In this document: in pieces, positions 1 through 8,564 of the stretch
Numbering within the stretch: position 1 is the stretch's first letter
How the letters are laid out: every line of letters starts with the position of its first letter
NCBI RefSeq assembly: GCF_030232265.1
Contig: NZ_JASPJK010000012.1
Location: 1-64,000 of the forward strand
Direction: 5' to 3'
Source of the DNA: Corynebacterium sp. MSK041
GTDB taxonomy: Bacteria > Actinomycetota > Actinomycetes > Mycobacteriales > Mycobacteriaceae
Length of the DNA stretch: 64,000 bases
Translations under genes and position numbers: made by a program
Notes under the pieces: generated by a model
The model's database searches: none
Told to the model about the DNA's origin: nothing
Seen by the model: only the letters and a program-made list of their open reading frames with translations

Positions 1-101
1 GCGCGGTAGCGCGCACCGGAGAGTACGGAACATAGCCTTCACCAGCGGGAACAGGACGAGTTCCCAAACCAGCAAAAAAGTTAAATCCCGCAGAGAGTAA
101 T
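1..101. repeat. 101-bp intergenic repeat, copy 1 (cut by window edge)
   Basis: About 92 of 101 bases match 48431-48531 in the same orientation. The copy holds the right part of a GC palindrome (GCGC-GGTA-GCGC core) and a second inverted repeat GGGAAC/GTTCCC, then an A-run and GTTAAATCCCGC. The fuller copy 2 shows the palindrome as GGTGCGCGC/GCGCGCACC. Copy 2 lies upstream of an HNH endonuclease gene; the gene left of copy 1 is outside the window. Confidence 0.85.
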
Positions 102-135
102 TGGGAACAACTTTTGACGCTTAATGGGGAGACGA

Positions 136-167
136 TTAAGAGCCCCACTCTGAGGTGGGGCTCTTAA
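136..167. terminator. Bidirectional hairpin terminator
   Basis: A perfect 13-bp stem (TTAAGAGCCCCAC, 136-148, with its complement at 155-167) encloses a 6-base loop. It lies between repeat copy 1 and the fad operon and could stop transcription from either side. Confidence 0.7.
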
Positions 168-255
168 CGGTTGACGCTCTGGGCCCTGTTTCATCCCTAG
201 CTTTCGCAAATAATCCTAAGCACGCGAGACCATCTTTGCGACCACGAAACGAAAA

Positions 256-282
256 GCCGGCGCCCGAAAACTCGGAGCCGGC
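256..282 (-). terminator. Terminator of the fad operon
   Basis: GCCGGC repeats at 256-261 and 277-282 form the outer stem, just past the fadN-like stop codon at 298. On the minus strand the hairpin is followed by TTTTCGTTTCG, as in an intrinsic terminator. Confidence 0.65.
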
Positions 283-297
283 CTTAATCGTTGAACG

Positions 298-2505
298 TTA
301 GTTGTTCAGCGGGCGACGCGTGGTGGCCATGGCCACTGCACGGTCGTGGTTTTCCTGACGCGCCAGGACCTTGGCTGCAGCCTCAACCTGACGGCGGCCA
401 AGCTCGTCCTCGTCCGCAGTGCCTTCACCGGCGTAGACGGAGGCGAGAGCCTCGCCGATCGCCTTGTCGGTGTCGGAGCCTTCGGTGTACTCAAGGGTCT
501 CAGTGGTCAGCGGCAGCTGTGCCTCAGCGGGGGCGGAGTAGCCCTCGGCGAGCTTCTTCACCAGGTCCAGTGCGCCTTCAACAACGTGGTCCGGAGACTG
601 GATGAGCTGGTCATCCTTGCGCCAGAAGTCGATGTTGATGGCCGGGACCGGCTTCACGGTGCCCAGCAGTGCGTCGAAAGCAACCTTGTGCGGGTTCGGC
701 ACACCCAGGTCCACCAGGCGCTCCAGCAGGCGCACCGGGCCGGACCATGCCGGGAACAGGCCAACGTTGCGCTCCGGGAAGCCAACGCGGGTTTCCGCGT
801 GGATGACGGAAGCGTCGGTGTGCAGGAGGATCTCCATGCCGCCACCGAGGGCAACGCCACGGACAGCGCCAACGACTGGGTACGGGGCGCCGCGCAGTGC
901 GCGGAAACCGTCGATGCCCTGCTTGATGGTGCGGGCCAGCTCCTCGTTGTCACCCTCCGGGCCGGAGAGCTTGGCCAGGGTGCCCAGGTCAGCGCCGGCG
1001 GAGAAGGCACGCTCCTCATCGTTGGCAATGACAAGGCCCTTGATGTCCCACTCACCAGCGTGAGTGAGCAGCTCAGTGACATTGTTGGAATTGGAGTTCA
1101 TCGGGGTCTTGTACACGAAGACACCGAAGCCGGCGTAATCACCATCGGTGAGCTTGTATACCGAAACGTCAGCGTTGCCAGCGATCTCCTCAGCACCAGC
1201 GACCAGGTCAGCGACGCGAATGACGCCTTCGCGGGCCGGCAGGTCAGTCAGTTTACCGTCGGTACCCAGCACCTTGCCGTCGGCATAGAAGCCACCGGCG
1301 GTCTGGGCGGAGGCGAGGAGGGCCGGGACATCGTCGAAAAGCGATGCAACATAGTCCAACCCGATGGAATCAGCGAGCTGGAATGGGCCCTGCTTCCAGC
1401 CGTAGCCGAGCTGCATGGCGATGTCGATCTGGTCGACGGAGTCTGCGATTTCCGGTGCGGTATCGCAGCAGTACTTGATGAAGACCTTGAAGACTTCCTT
1501 CGCGTAGTCGCCCTCAGGCGTGCCGGACTCCATGAGCTCCTTGGCGTCCTTCGGCACAGTGAAGGACTCCTTCGGGCGGTAATCGCCTGCAGCAAAGTCG
1601 TAGACCTCATCGCGACCACGGAAGAAGCCGGACTCGGCGGTACGGCCGGTGAAGCCCTTGTCCAGCAGGGTCTTGAACTCATCGCGCTCCACGATGTTGT
1701 AGTCGTGGTACGCATCCGACTGGGGCAGGGCCTTCAACAGGGAGCCCCAAATGCCCGGGACGAGCTGGATGCCCACGTAGTCGAAGAGGCCGAAGATACC
1801 GGTGCGCGGAACGCCGAACGGGCGGCCGAAGGCGACGTCTGCCTGCTCTGGCTTGATGCCCTGATCAAAGGCGGTCTTGGCACCAGCGGCCATCCAGAAG
1901 TTACCAATGCGGTTAGCAATGAAGCCCGGGGTATCGCGGCAATCCACCACCACCTTGCCCATCTGACGCTCCAGCACGTGGTGCATCTTCTCGTTGACCT
2001 CAGCGGAGGTGTCTGGGCCCTCAACGTACTCCACCAAGCGCATCACGCGCGGCGGGTTGAAGAAGTGGGTGATGGAGAAGTCGCGCTTGAACTCATCCGA
2101 TGCCTCGCCGAGCAGAACCTCGAGCGGGATGGTGGAGGTGTTCGACGACACTGGGGTGCCCGGCTTGCGGTGTGCGTCAACCTTGGCAAAGGTGTCGCGC
2201 TTGACGTTGATGTCCTCGAAGACAGCTTCAACGATCCAGTCCACCTCGCCGAGACGATCCAGGTGGTCCTCGGTGTTACCCGGGGTGACCAGCTTGGCGT
2301 ACTCGGGGCGCTGGAAACCGTAGCGCTTGATCTGGGTGTCAATGCCGTTCTGGGCGCGAGCATTACGCTCATCGCCTTCAGCACCCTCCACCGGCAGGTC
2401 AAGGAGGTGAACCTTGATGCCAGCGTTGGCCATGTGCGCGGCGATGCCAGCACCCATGGAGCCAGCACCGAGAACAGCTGCGGTCTTGATGTCATTTACT
2501 GCCAT
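298..2505 (-). CDS. 3-hydroxyacyl-CoA dehydrogenase / enoyl-CoA hydratase fusion (FadN type)
   Basis: Bifunctional beta-oxidation enzyme: hydrates trans-2-enoyl-CoA and oxidises 3-hydroxyacyl-CoA with NAD. The 735-aa protein opens with a Rossmann motif (GAGSMGAGIA, about residues 14-23), followed by the 3HCDH NAD-binding and C-terminal domains. The crotonase domain is at the C-terminal end (about 460-690), with oxyanion-hole segments ERAFSAGADL and GVALGGGMEI. This order, dehydrogenase first, is that of Bacillus FadN and the reverse of E. coli FadB. It starts 3 bases after the thiolase stop, so the pair is one operon reading leftward. Substrate chain length cannot be read from sequence. Confidence 0.92.
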   Translation of the reverse strand: MAVNDIKTAAVLGAGSMGAGIAAHMANAGIKVHLLDLPVEGAEGDERNARAQNGIDTQIKRYGFQRPEYAKLVTPGNTEDHLDRLGEVDWIVEAVFEDINVKRDTFAKVDAHRKPGTPVSSNTSTIPLEVLLGEASDEFKRDFSITHFFNPPRVMRLVEYVEGPDTSAEVNEKMHHVLERQMGKVVVDCRDTPGFIANRIGNFWMAAGAKTAFDQGIKPEQADVAFGRPFGVPRTGIFGLFDYVGIQLVPGIWGSLLKALPQSDAYHDYNIVERDEFKTLLDKGFTGRTAESGFFRGRDEVYDFAAGDYRPKESFTVPKDAKELMESGTPEGDYAKEVFKVFIKYCCDTAPEIADSVDQIDIAMQLGYGWKQGPFQLADSIGLDYVASLFDDVPALLASAQTAGGFYADGKVLGTDGKLTDLPAREGVIRVADLVAGAEEIAGNADVSVYKLTDGDYAGFGVFVYKTPMNSNSNNVTELLTHAGEWDIKGLVIANDEERAFSAGADLGTLAKLSGPEGDNEELARTIKQGIDGFRALRGAPYPVVGAVRGVALGGGMEILLHTDASVIHAETRVGFPERNVGLFPAWSGPVRLLERLVDLGVPNPHKVAFDALLGTVKPVPAINIDFWRKDDQLIQSPDHVVEGALDLVKKLAEGYSAPAEAQLPLTTETLEYTEGSDTDKAIGEALASVYAGEGTADEDELGRRQVEAAAKVLARQENHDRAVAMATTRRPLNN

Positions 2506-2508
2506 GTT

Positions 2509-3660
2509 TTAAACCTCCAGAACGAGTGCGATGCCCTGGCCGCCACCGATGCAAGCGGTGACCAGGCCGTAGCCACCACCAGCGTTCTTCAGCTGGTGGA
2601 TGAGCTTGGTGGTCAAAATGACGCCGGTGGCGCCGATTGGATGGCCGAGTGCGATAGCGCCACCCTGGATGTTGGTCTTCTCATTATCGAAGCCGAGCTG
2701 GTCAGCAACAGCGATGCACTGCGCAGCGAACGCCTCATTGGACTCAATCAGCTTGATGTCCTTCAGGTCCAGGCCAGCCTTTGCCAGTGCCTTCGGCACA
2801 GCGGCAACCGGGCCAAGGCCCATCGTTGCTGGGTCGCAGCCAGCGAGGCCCCAAGAGACAACTTTGGCCAGTGGCTCCAGGCCGAACTCCTTCAAGCCGG
2901 ACTCAGTGGTCATGACGGTGGCCGCCGCCGCGTCATTAATACCGGACGCGTTACCAGCGGTGACGGTGCCGTCCTTCTTAAAGGTCGGGCGCAGGCCGGC
3001 GAGCTTCTCCAGCGTGGTCTGGCGCGGGTGCTCATCGGTGGTGAACTCGCCAACCGGAACAATCTGGTCGGCGAACTCGCCGTTAGCAATCGCGGCAGCA
3101 GCACGCTCCTGGGACTGCAGCGCATACTCGTCCTGGCGCTCGCGGGAAATGCCGAACTTCTCAGCGATGTTCTCTGCGGTGATGCCCATGCCGCCGTTGC
3201 CCATTGGGTCCGTCAGTGCACCGGTCAGCCAGTCAATCAGACGACCGTCTCCCATCTTGCGGCCCTGACGCATGCCATCGACGGAGTACGGCGCCTGAGA
3301 CATGACCTCCACGCCACCAGCGATGGAGAGCTTCGCATCACCCGTGATCAGCTGCTGTGCAGCGGAAATGATGGCCTGAACACCGGAGCCACACAGGCGG
3401 TTCACGCCGTATGCGTGGGAGCTCTGCGGCATACCGGCCTCGAGCGACACAGCGCGGGAGGTGTAGTTGTCGCGCGGGATGGTGGTGACAACGTTGGCCC
3501 ACACAGCAGAATCAAACTGGTCGGCGGAAACGCCGGAAGATTCGATGACAGCCTTGGCAAGGTGGGTGCCAAGGTCAATGGTGGCCATGCGGGACAGCGA
3601 ACCGCCGAACGTGCCAATCGGGGTGCGCTTGGCCTGGGTAATGTAAATCGGCTCAGACAT
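2509..3660 (-). CDS. fadA: Acetyl-CoA C-acyltransferase (thiolase)
   Basis: Cleaves 3-ketoacyl-CoA, the last step of the beta-oxidation spiral, and partners the downstream multifunctional protein. At 383 aa it has the normal family length. The active-site cysteine is in NRLCGSGVQAI (about residue 90), the histidine in ALGHPIGATG (about 340), and the second cysteine in TACIGGGQG near the C-terminus. It is the first gene of the two-gene operon, with a promoter region in 3661-3775. The ATG start has an AAAGGAGA-type ribosome site just upstream. Confidence 0.93.
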   Translation of the reverse strand: MSEPIYITQAKRTPIGTFGGSLSRMATIDLGTHLAKAVIESSGVSADQFDSAVWANVVTTIPRDNYTSRAVSLEAGMPQSSHAYGVNRLCGSGVQAIISAAQQLITGDAKLSIAGGVEVMSQAPYSVDGMRQGRKMGDGRLIDWLTGALTDPMGNGGMGITAENIAEKFGISRERQDEYALQSQERAAAAIANGEFADQIVPVGEFTTDEHPRQTTLEKLAGLRPTFKKDGTVTAGNASGINDAAAATVMTTESGLKEFGLEPLAKVVSWGLAGCDPATMGLGPVAAVPKALAKAGLDLKDIKLIESNEAFAAQCIAVADQLGFDNEKTNIQGGAIALGHPIGATGVILTTKLIHQLKNAGGGYGLVTACIGGGQGIALVLEV

Positions 3661-3775
3661 GGATCTCCTTTATAAATTGTGCTGGATTACACATCGCCAC
3701 AATTATAGGGAAGATCACACTGGAGTATCGAACCTCAATCACTTTTCTTCAGCTAGGTGCCTGCCCAGCTCCGAG

Positions 3776-4216
3776 TTACGCACCCAAGTGCTGCGTGACC
3801 AGCAGGCCACGGCGCTGGCGTTCCAAAATGTCTGCGCGCATTTTCACGATGAGGAACCACACGATGCCGAACATCACGCCCACTGCACCGACAGACCAGT
3901 GGATGAAGAACCCCGGAATGATGAGTGGGACTTGCAGCGCAAGATCAAGCCATAGCGCCCACGGGCGACGCTGGATGAAAGCCACGAAGAAGTGCACGAG
4001 CCCCATCACGGTGATGAAGACCCAGTTGAAGGTGGTCCACAATTCGCCGTCGTTAATCTTCAAGATCACGGTGAGGCACAGCAGGATGGTGATGGATTCC
4101 ATCACCAACGTGCCCGCCAACACACCACTGAGTCCCTTAATCGGATCTTTGACGGGGGCGGCACCGGGGCCCAGCGGGCCCATTTCAACTCCAGGCTTCA
4201 TTTTTTCCCTTGACAT
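3776..4216 (-). CDS. DUF4233 membrane protein
   Basis: A 146-aa integral membrane protein with four hydrophobic segments, preceded by a short N-terminal GPLGPGAAPVKDP stretch typical of the DUF4233 family. That family normally sits directly after folC in corynebacteria and mycobacteria; here three genes come between. The start at 4216 (MSREK) was chosen because the upstream extension is Cys/Pro-rich with no family character and would overlap the previous gene. Function is unknown. The ndk gene that often follows is not here; the fad operon lies downstream. Confidence 0.8.
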   Translation of the reverse strand: MSREKMKPGVEMGPLGPGAAPVKDPIKGLSGVLAGTLVMESITILLCLTVILKINDGELWTTFNWVFITVMGLVHFFVAFIQRRPWALWLDLALQVPLIIPGFFIHWSVGAVGVMFGIVWFLIVKMRADILERQRRGLLVTQHLGA

Positions 4217-4248
4217 GGGGCCATCGTATCCGGGGTTGGTGCTGAAGT

Positions 4249-5547
4249 TCACTCCGCATCTCTCACCTGAGCCCGTTTCGGGGCGGCCGCTGCAAAAACG
4301 ATCAGGGGGAGGGCAAGAATGAAGGCAACCGCAGTCCACCACATACTGATCCCCATGGACGGGACCACCTGCAAAAGCGTGAGCAACCAAGCTAAAGCTG
4401 AGAGGACATAGATGTTGAGAGTCTTCTGCAGGAGGTAATTCACATCGCGGTCCACTCTCACGGACTCGTTGATGCCGGGAACCCCGAGTTTTGTGCGTAA
4501 TCCGACCGGTATGCCAATCACTGCGTCAAGGGTTTCTGCCTGGCTGATATAGGAATTCATACGAAATCTGTCTTCGTCCGTAATCGCCATCGCCCGCGCA
4601 ATGATTGAATGTTTGCCGTAGCGGATTCGCACCAAGTCCGTCTCCTCAATCCCCAACGATGTCATCGAATCAGGTGACAGACGTACCGCTGCGCGGGATT
4701 CATCGATGTCATACGGACGCACAACCCGCAGCATGTGGTCCCGTGAACCCACATACTTTTGCGCCACCCAGTACCAAATGCGACGAAGCCTGGCAAAGCG
4801 TTTGCCACGAGTCTTTGCTCCCGCAAAAAGCGAAGACTCTGGTTCCTGGACAAGTGGAGTGATGCAAATGGTGAAGAAATGAGCCTGTTTCAACGCCCGC
4901 ATAATCGTCTGCATCTCTGGGTAGAGCAAACCGTCCGACCGCACGCGCGGCCACCCACCATCTTCAGCGGTGTAGTAACCGTCGATGACCTTTACAGCCT
5001 CAGGCGTCAGAGTGCCATGAAGGAGCTCCTCAAAATCAAGTGGCGGGTACAACCGCAGAAGAATGCGCTGGTACCGGGAGAGTTTGATGGTCCCTTCAGG
5101 CTCACTGCCTTCCGGATAGGTTGAAATCTCCTTCCGCGACACAATGAACGAGCATTTCGTTGCGGGACATGTGACCCGGTAGTGATCAGCTTTGGGGAGG
5201 CGGGCGAACGCTTCCGGTGCGATCTGCACCGTACGTCCACGAACAATGTCTGCACCCTGGACCCCGTAGCGCGTGAACACCTCTGCTTGTAGTGGAGTGA
5301 GTTTCTCCAGTTCCCCCGAAGTCAAGCTACGGGACACATCCCGCACGCGTTTTCCGGCCTGCGCACCACTGCCTACTGGCCCCTTCACCAGCCGTACTAC
5401 CTGCGTATCGTTCAACAGCGCTGGGTGATAGTCCCTGAGACCTTCCCACCCTTCCCAGTCCGCTTCAATGACGATGGCATCAAGTGGATAGCGCCCAAAT
5501 TCTAATTTCTTGGAGCTGAGTTGAAGGTGGCGTTCAGGCAGGTACAT
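4249..5547 (-). CDS. Unknown protein with C-terminal membrane hairpin, partner of ATP-grasp ligase
   Basis: This 432-aa protein was not recognised. Seen: a soluble part of about 380 residues with conserved-looking aromatic and acidic stretches. Around 285-370, segments such as AAVRLSPDSMTSLGIEETD and IGIPVGLRTKLGVPG resemble the halves of a double-psi beta-barrel (CDC48-N or AbrB-like); that is an inference. Two hydrophobic helices (about 382-400 and 404-420) and a short basic tail end the protein, so it is probably anchored with the bulk in the cytoplasm. Its start abuts the ATP-grasp stop (5547/5548), implying translational coupling and a shared pathway. It lies 32 bases before the DUF4233 start. 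Confidence 0.8.
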   Translation of the reverse strand: MYLPERHLQLSSKKLEFGRYPLDAIVIEADWEGWEGLRDYHPALLNDTQVVRLVKGPVGSGAQAGKRVRDVSRSLTSGELEKLTPLQAEVFTRYGVQGADIVRGRTVQIAPEAFARLPKADHYRVTCPATKCSFIVSRKEISTYPEGSEPEGTIKLSRYQRILLRLYPPLDFEELLHGTLTPEAVKVIDGYYTAEDGGWPRVRSDGLLYPEMQTIMRALKQAHFFTICITPLVQEPESSLFAGAKTRGKRFARLRRIWYWVAQKYVGSRDHMLRVVRPYDIDESRAAVRLSPDSMTSLGIEETDLVRIRYGKHSIIARAMAITDEDRFRMNSYISQAETLDAVIGIPVGLRTKLGVPGINESVRVDRDVNYLLQKTLNIYVLSALAWLLTLLQVVPSMGISMWWTAVAFILALPLIVFAAAAPKRAQVRDAE

Positions 5548-6420
5548 TTACTTCTCCTCGGCCACGCGCACAAGGTAGTCGATGACATGGCTTGCCACAT
5601 CAACCCCCGTCGCTTTAGCCAATGTGACAAACTGCGCGTTTGAATTGACCTCCCCAACGAGGGGTTGCCCGGACGCAGGCTCCAGGAAATCAACAGCCGC
5701 GATATCCAGGCCCAGTGCATCCATTGCTCGGCGGGCAACATCCACGTGCTCGGCGGGAGGGTCCCACGGCTCCGCCTTCCCGCCTCCCGTGATGTTCGCA
5801 CGGAAGTCCCCGTCCGAACCAAAGCGACGCATCCCAGCGACAGCCTCGTGCTCCACCATGTACAGTCGCATGTCGCGCCCCGCGGATTCCGCAATAAACT
5901 TTTCGACGATCACCGGTGCCGGATACGCCTCCATCACCACGCGCACGAGATCAGAGCGGTTGTGCACCACAAAAACGCCACTCCCCCACGATCCAACCGC
6001 GTGTTTCGCCACTGCCGGATACCCCAGCTGCGACTCGACAGCAGCAACGAAGTCACTGTTTTCCCACTCTTGGGCCGAAAGCGCCCGGTATGCCAAAGGC
6101 GCAGTGATAGTGGCCGGATGCGCGATACCCGCGCGGGTCAAGGCCGCATGGGTGTACGCCTTGTTATCGCACAATGCAATCGCTTTAGCAGTGTTCACAG
6201 TCCGGACACCGAGCGCTTCCAGTTGTGCGACGGCTGCGACGTCCTTGTCCATCACCAGTGCGACGTCCGGGAGGTCACCGTCAAGGTGGGACACAACCCA
6301 GTCGGTAGAAACGCGGGAAAGATCGAGGACCCCCTCCGCAGCGGCGAGGAGATGGTCGAACTGGAGCTCAAACTTGTCCCACTCCAACCACTCGTTGGTG
6401 ATCAGCCATCCCCGCTTCAC
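5548..6420 (-). CDS. ATP-grasp (RimK-like) carboxylate-amine ligase
   Basis: A 290-aa ATP-grasp protein. Seen: a central nucleotide-binding region (LGYPAVAKHAVGSWGSGV, about 135-152), the hinge-like PVIVEKFIAESAGRDMRLYMV, and the C-terminal metal-binding GEVNSNAQF. RimK/LysX/MptN-type enzymes of this fold join a carboxylate to an amine through an acyl phosphate. Substrates cannot be told from sequence. Its ATG overlaps the stop of the upstream amidohydrolase-like gene by 4 bases, and its stop abuts the next gene. Ligase plus amidohydrolase suggests making and trimming of an amide or short peptide. Confidence 0.85.
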   Translation of the reverse strand: MKRGWLITNEWLEWDKFELQFDHLLAAAEGVLDLSRVSTDWVVSHLDGDLPDVALVMDKDVAAVAQLEALGVRTVNTAKAIALCDNKAYTHAALTRAGIAHPATITAPLAYRALSAQEWENSDFVAAVESQLGYPAVAKHAVGSWGSGVFVVHNRSDLVRVVMEAYPAPVIVEKFIAESAGRDMRLYMVEHEAVAGMRRFGSDGDFRANITGGGKAEPWDPPAEHVDVARRAMDALGLDIAAVDFLEPASGQPLVGEVNSNAQFVTLAKATGVDVASHVIDYLVRVAEEK

Positions 6421-7016
6421 CGCTCCTCCTCGTTCGCTTCGCGTGGGAGCTCGGCGGGCAGGCGGGACACGATCTTTTCAAGGGCCTGGCACACGACCTC
6501 GCGCTGGGAGTCCCCCACCAGAGCGCTGTTGATCTCAATTTGCACGTATGGAATGCCAGTCCGCCGAGACACGTCCGAGGAGACGCGGTATTCGCCCATG
6601 GCGGGGAAGATTTCGTCGACAAGCACGGGGATGCCCACCGCATTGAATTCGGTGACGACGATATCGCGGAACCCCCACAAGCGATGAATATTCCTCCCCC
6701 TACCTGTGCCCAGAATGATCTGATCTTCCCGCTCCGAGCTCATTTGGTGCAGGTCTATCCCGGCGCGAATGCCAGTTTCAGCGACCAGCGCAACAGCCTG
6801 ATCCCGGAAAGGACTGGATTCATCAGCATTCGGATCCACCGTGTCTTCATCCGTCTTGATCAGAGCAGTCGCACCACATCGTTCGGCAAGCTGCTGCGCT
6901 AACCATGCTGTGGCTGGCTCAGCAAATCTCATCTTCCCGTCACGTTCATGCGCAACCGCGTGCGGTGCAGTCACGAGAACCGGAAACTGCCCCTCAATGA
7001 GCTGATGAGAACCCAT
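6417..7016 (-). CDS. N-formylglutamate amidohydrolase-like zinc hydrolase
   Basis: A 199-aa protein with the pattern of the N-formylglutamate amidohydrolase superfamily: an early TAPHA histidine (about 18-22), an acidic stretch TDEDTVDPNADESS, the central DLHQMS and a late YVQIEIN. These fit a zinc-peptidase-like site. No hut (histidine degradation) genes are nearby, so the classical formylglutamate role is unlikely. It starts 12 bases after folC and overlaps the ATP-grasp gene. A role in hydrolysing an amide or gamma-glutamyl-type bond made by its neighbour is inference. Confidence 0.75.
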   Translation of the reverse strand: MGSHQLIEGQFPVLVTAPHAVAHERDGKMRFAEPATAWLAQQLAERCGATALIKTDEDTVDPNADESSPFRDQAVALVAETGIRAGIDLHQMSSEREDQIILGTGRGRNIHRLWGFRDIVVTEFNAVGIPVLVDEIFPAMGEYRVSSDVSRRTGIPYVQIEINSALVGDSQREVVCQALEKIVSRLPAELPREANEEER

Positions 7017-7028
7017 GCTTTATCCCCC

Positions 7029-8564
7029 CTACTTCTTGTGGTGTGTGGCGAAGTACGCGCGGGCTTGCCCAGCTGTTGCCACCGAACCAGTCACAACCAC
7101 TCCGGCGCCGTCCTCACTGTGTTCTTCTGCCAGTTCCATACTCAGCTCAATCGCGGCCCCGAAATGCTCTTCCACCCTGACCCGATCATCACCAAAAATC
7201 TCATAGGCAATGTCCACAACATCAAACGGATCGGCTGCCCGCGAGGAGCTGTTGCGGGTGAGCACGACCTCGCTGACCACCGGTTCTAATTCCGTGAGGA
7301 AAGCCCGGATGTCCTTGTCGGCGAACACGGAGATCACCGCGATAACCGAGGCGAAGTTGAAATCGCGCTTCAGGGTGTGGGCGAGGCTGCGGGCGCCGTG
7401 GGGGTTATGGGCGGCGTCGATAAGCACTGTGGGCTCCGAATGCACGCGCTCAACGCGCCCTGGAATCCTCACTTGCTCAAACCCGGCGCACACAGCAGCG
7501 TGATCCAACTGGGAATCCGCCGTTGCGCCGAAGAACGCCTCGACAGCAGCAAGCGCGAGTGACGCATTGGCTGCTTGGTGGGGACCGGACACCGGCAAGA
7601 AGATGTCGCTGTACTCCCCGCTGAGCCCTTTCAATCGCAGCTGTTGGCCACCAACTGCCAAAAGCGATTCAGCGACGTTGAATTCCGTACCTTGGCGGGC
7701 AACAGCGGAGTTTGTTTCCACCGTGCGTTCCAGAATGACGTGCAGCGCCTCTGGGTCTTGCTCAGCCACAATTGCAATATTCTCTGCGGGCCCAGAGCCC
7801 ATCGGGTCACGTGGTTTGATGATGCCGGCTTTGTGCCCAGCGATCTCCGGCAGCGTGTCCCCGAGGAAGTCCGTGTGATCAAAACCAATTGGGGTGATCA
7901 CCGCCACCTCAGCATCAACCACATTCGTGGCATCCCACGTGCCACCCATGCCCACTTCGAAGACGGCAACCTCCACCGGCGCGTCGGCAAACGCGGCGCA
8001 TGCCATGCCCACGAGCAGCTCGAACCGGCTCATCGGGGCCTGTCCCTGCGACACGAAATGTGCGTCCACCATGTCCACATACGGTTCGATGTCGCGCCAC
8101 GTTTCTACGAAGCGGGTTTCGGAGATCTCCTCACCATCGATCTCAATACATTCCGTGATCCGCTCAAGCTCCGGCGAAGTGAAAAGGCCGGTGCGCCGGT
8201 TGAAGGAACGAAGCAGGGACTCCGTCATGCGTGCCACGGACGTTTTACCGTTGGATCCTGCAACGTGGATGGCTGCGAATGATTCCTCAGGGGACCCGAG
8301 GTAATCAAGCAACATTTCCACCCGATCGAGGCTCGGGTTGGGGTCGCGGGCACCAGCCCGCGCATCAAACAACGCGACCACATCGGCGAAGTCTGGGTGA
8401 GCCCCCTCCGCAGGTGCTACGGCGGGTTCCTCTCCCCCATCCTCCTCAGCGTTGGTGGGCGTGCCGCTTCCGTCGAGATGCAACGTGAATCCGGTGGAGG
8501 TCATCTCCAAAGGACCGAACTCGGTGAGGCGCTGATCTTCGCCTTCATTAGGCAGGTTACCCAC
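7029..8564 (-). CDS. folC: Folylpolyglutamate synthase / dihydrofolate synthase
   Basis: Adds glutamate to dihydropteroate and to folates (Mur-ligase family). Seen: the ATP loop HVAGSNGKTS (about 100-109), VFEVGMGGTWDATN, a GFDHTDFLG metal/substrate segment and the C-terminal-domain motif LIDAAHNPHG. At 511 aa it is long because of an acidic, low-complexity N-terminus (about residues 1-60), so a start at the internal ATG 8504 is possible. The GTG at 8564 shares its G with the valS stop TAG, so translation is coupled. It contains one CGTCGATAAGC word (7415-7425). Confidence 0.93.
   Translation of the reverse strand: MGNLPNEGEDQRLTEFGPLEMTSTGFTLHLDGSGTPTNAEEDGGEEPAVAPAEGAHPDFADVVALFDARAGARDPNPSLDRVEMLLDYLGSPEESFAAIHVAGSNGKTSVARMTESLLRSFNRRTGLFTSPELERITECIEIDGEEISETRFVETWRDIEPYVDMVDAHFVSQGQAPMSRFELLVGMACAAFADAPVEVAVFEVGMGGTWDATNVVDAEVAVITPIGFDHTDFLGDTLPEIAGHKAGIIKPRDPMGSGPAENIAIVAEQDPEALHVILERTVETNSAVARQGTEFNVAESLLAVGGQQLRLKGLSGEYSDIFLPVSGPHQAANASLALAAVEAFFGATADSQLDHAAVCAGFEQVRIPGRVERVHSEPTVLIDAAHNPHGARSLAHTLKRDFNFASVIAVISVFADKDIRAFLTELEPVVSEVVLTRNSSSRAADPFDVVDIAYEIFGDDRVRVEEHFGAAIELSMELAEEHSEDGAGVVVTGSVATAGQARAYFATHHKK

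Noticed and set aside
346-3675. A 1109-residue open frame on the plus strand opposite the fad genes
   Set aside because: It is the complement of two well-supported genes with clear catalytic motifs; GC-rich codon use leaves the opposite frame open.
7415-7425. Reading CGTCGATAAGC / TTATCGACG as degenerate DnaA boxes
   Set aside because: All exact copies keep G where the DnaA box has C (TTATCcACA) and extend to an invariant 11-mer, so it is a separate word.
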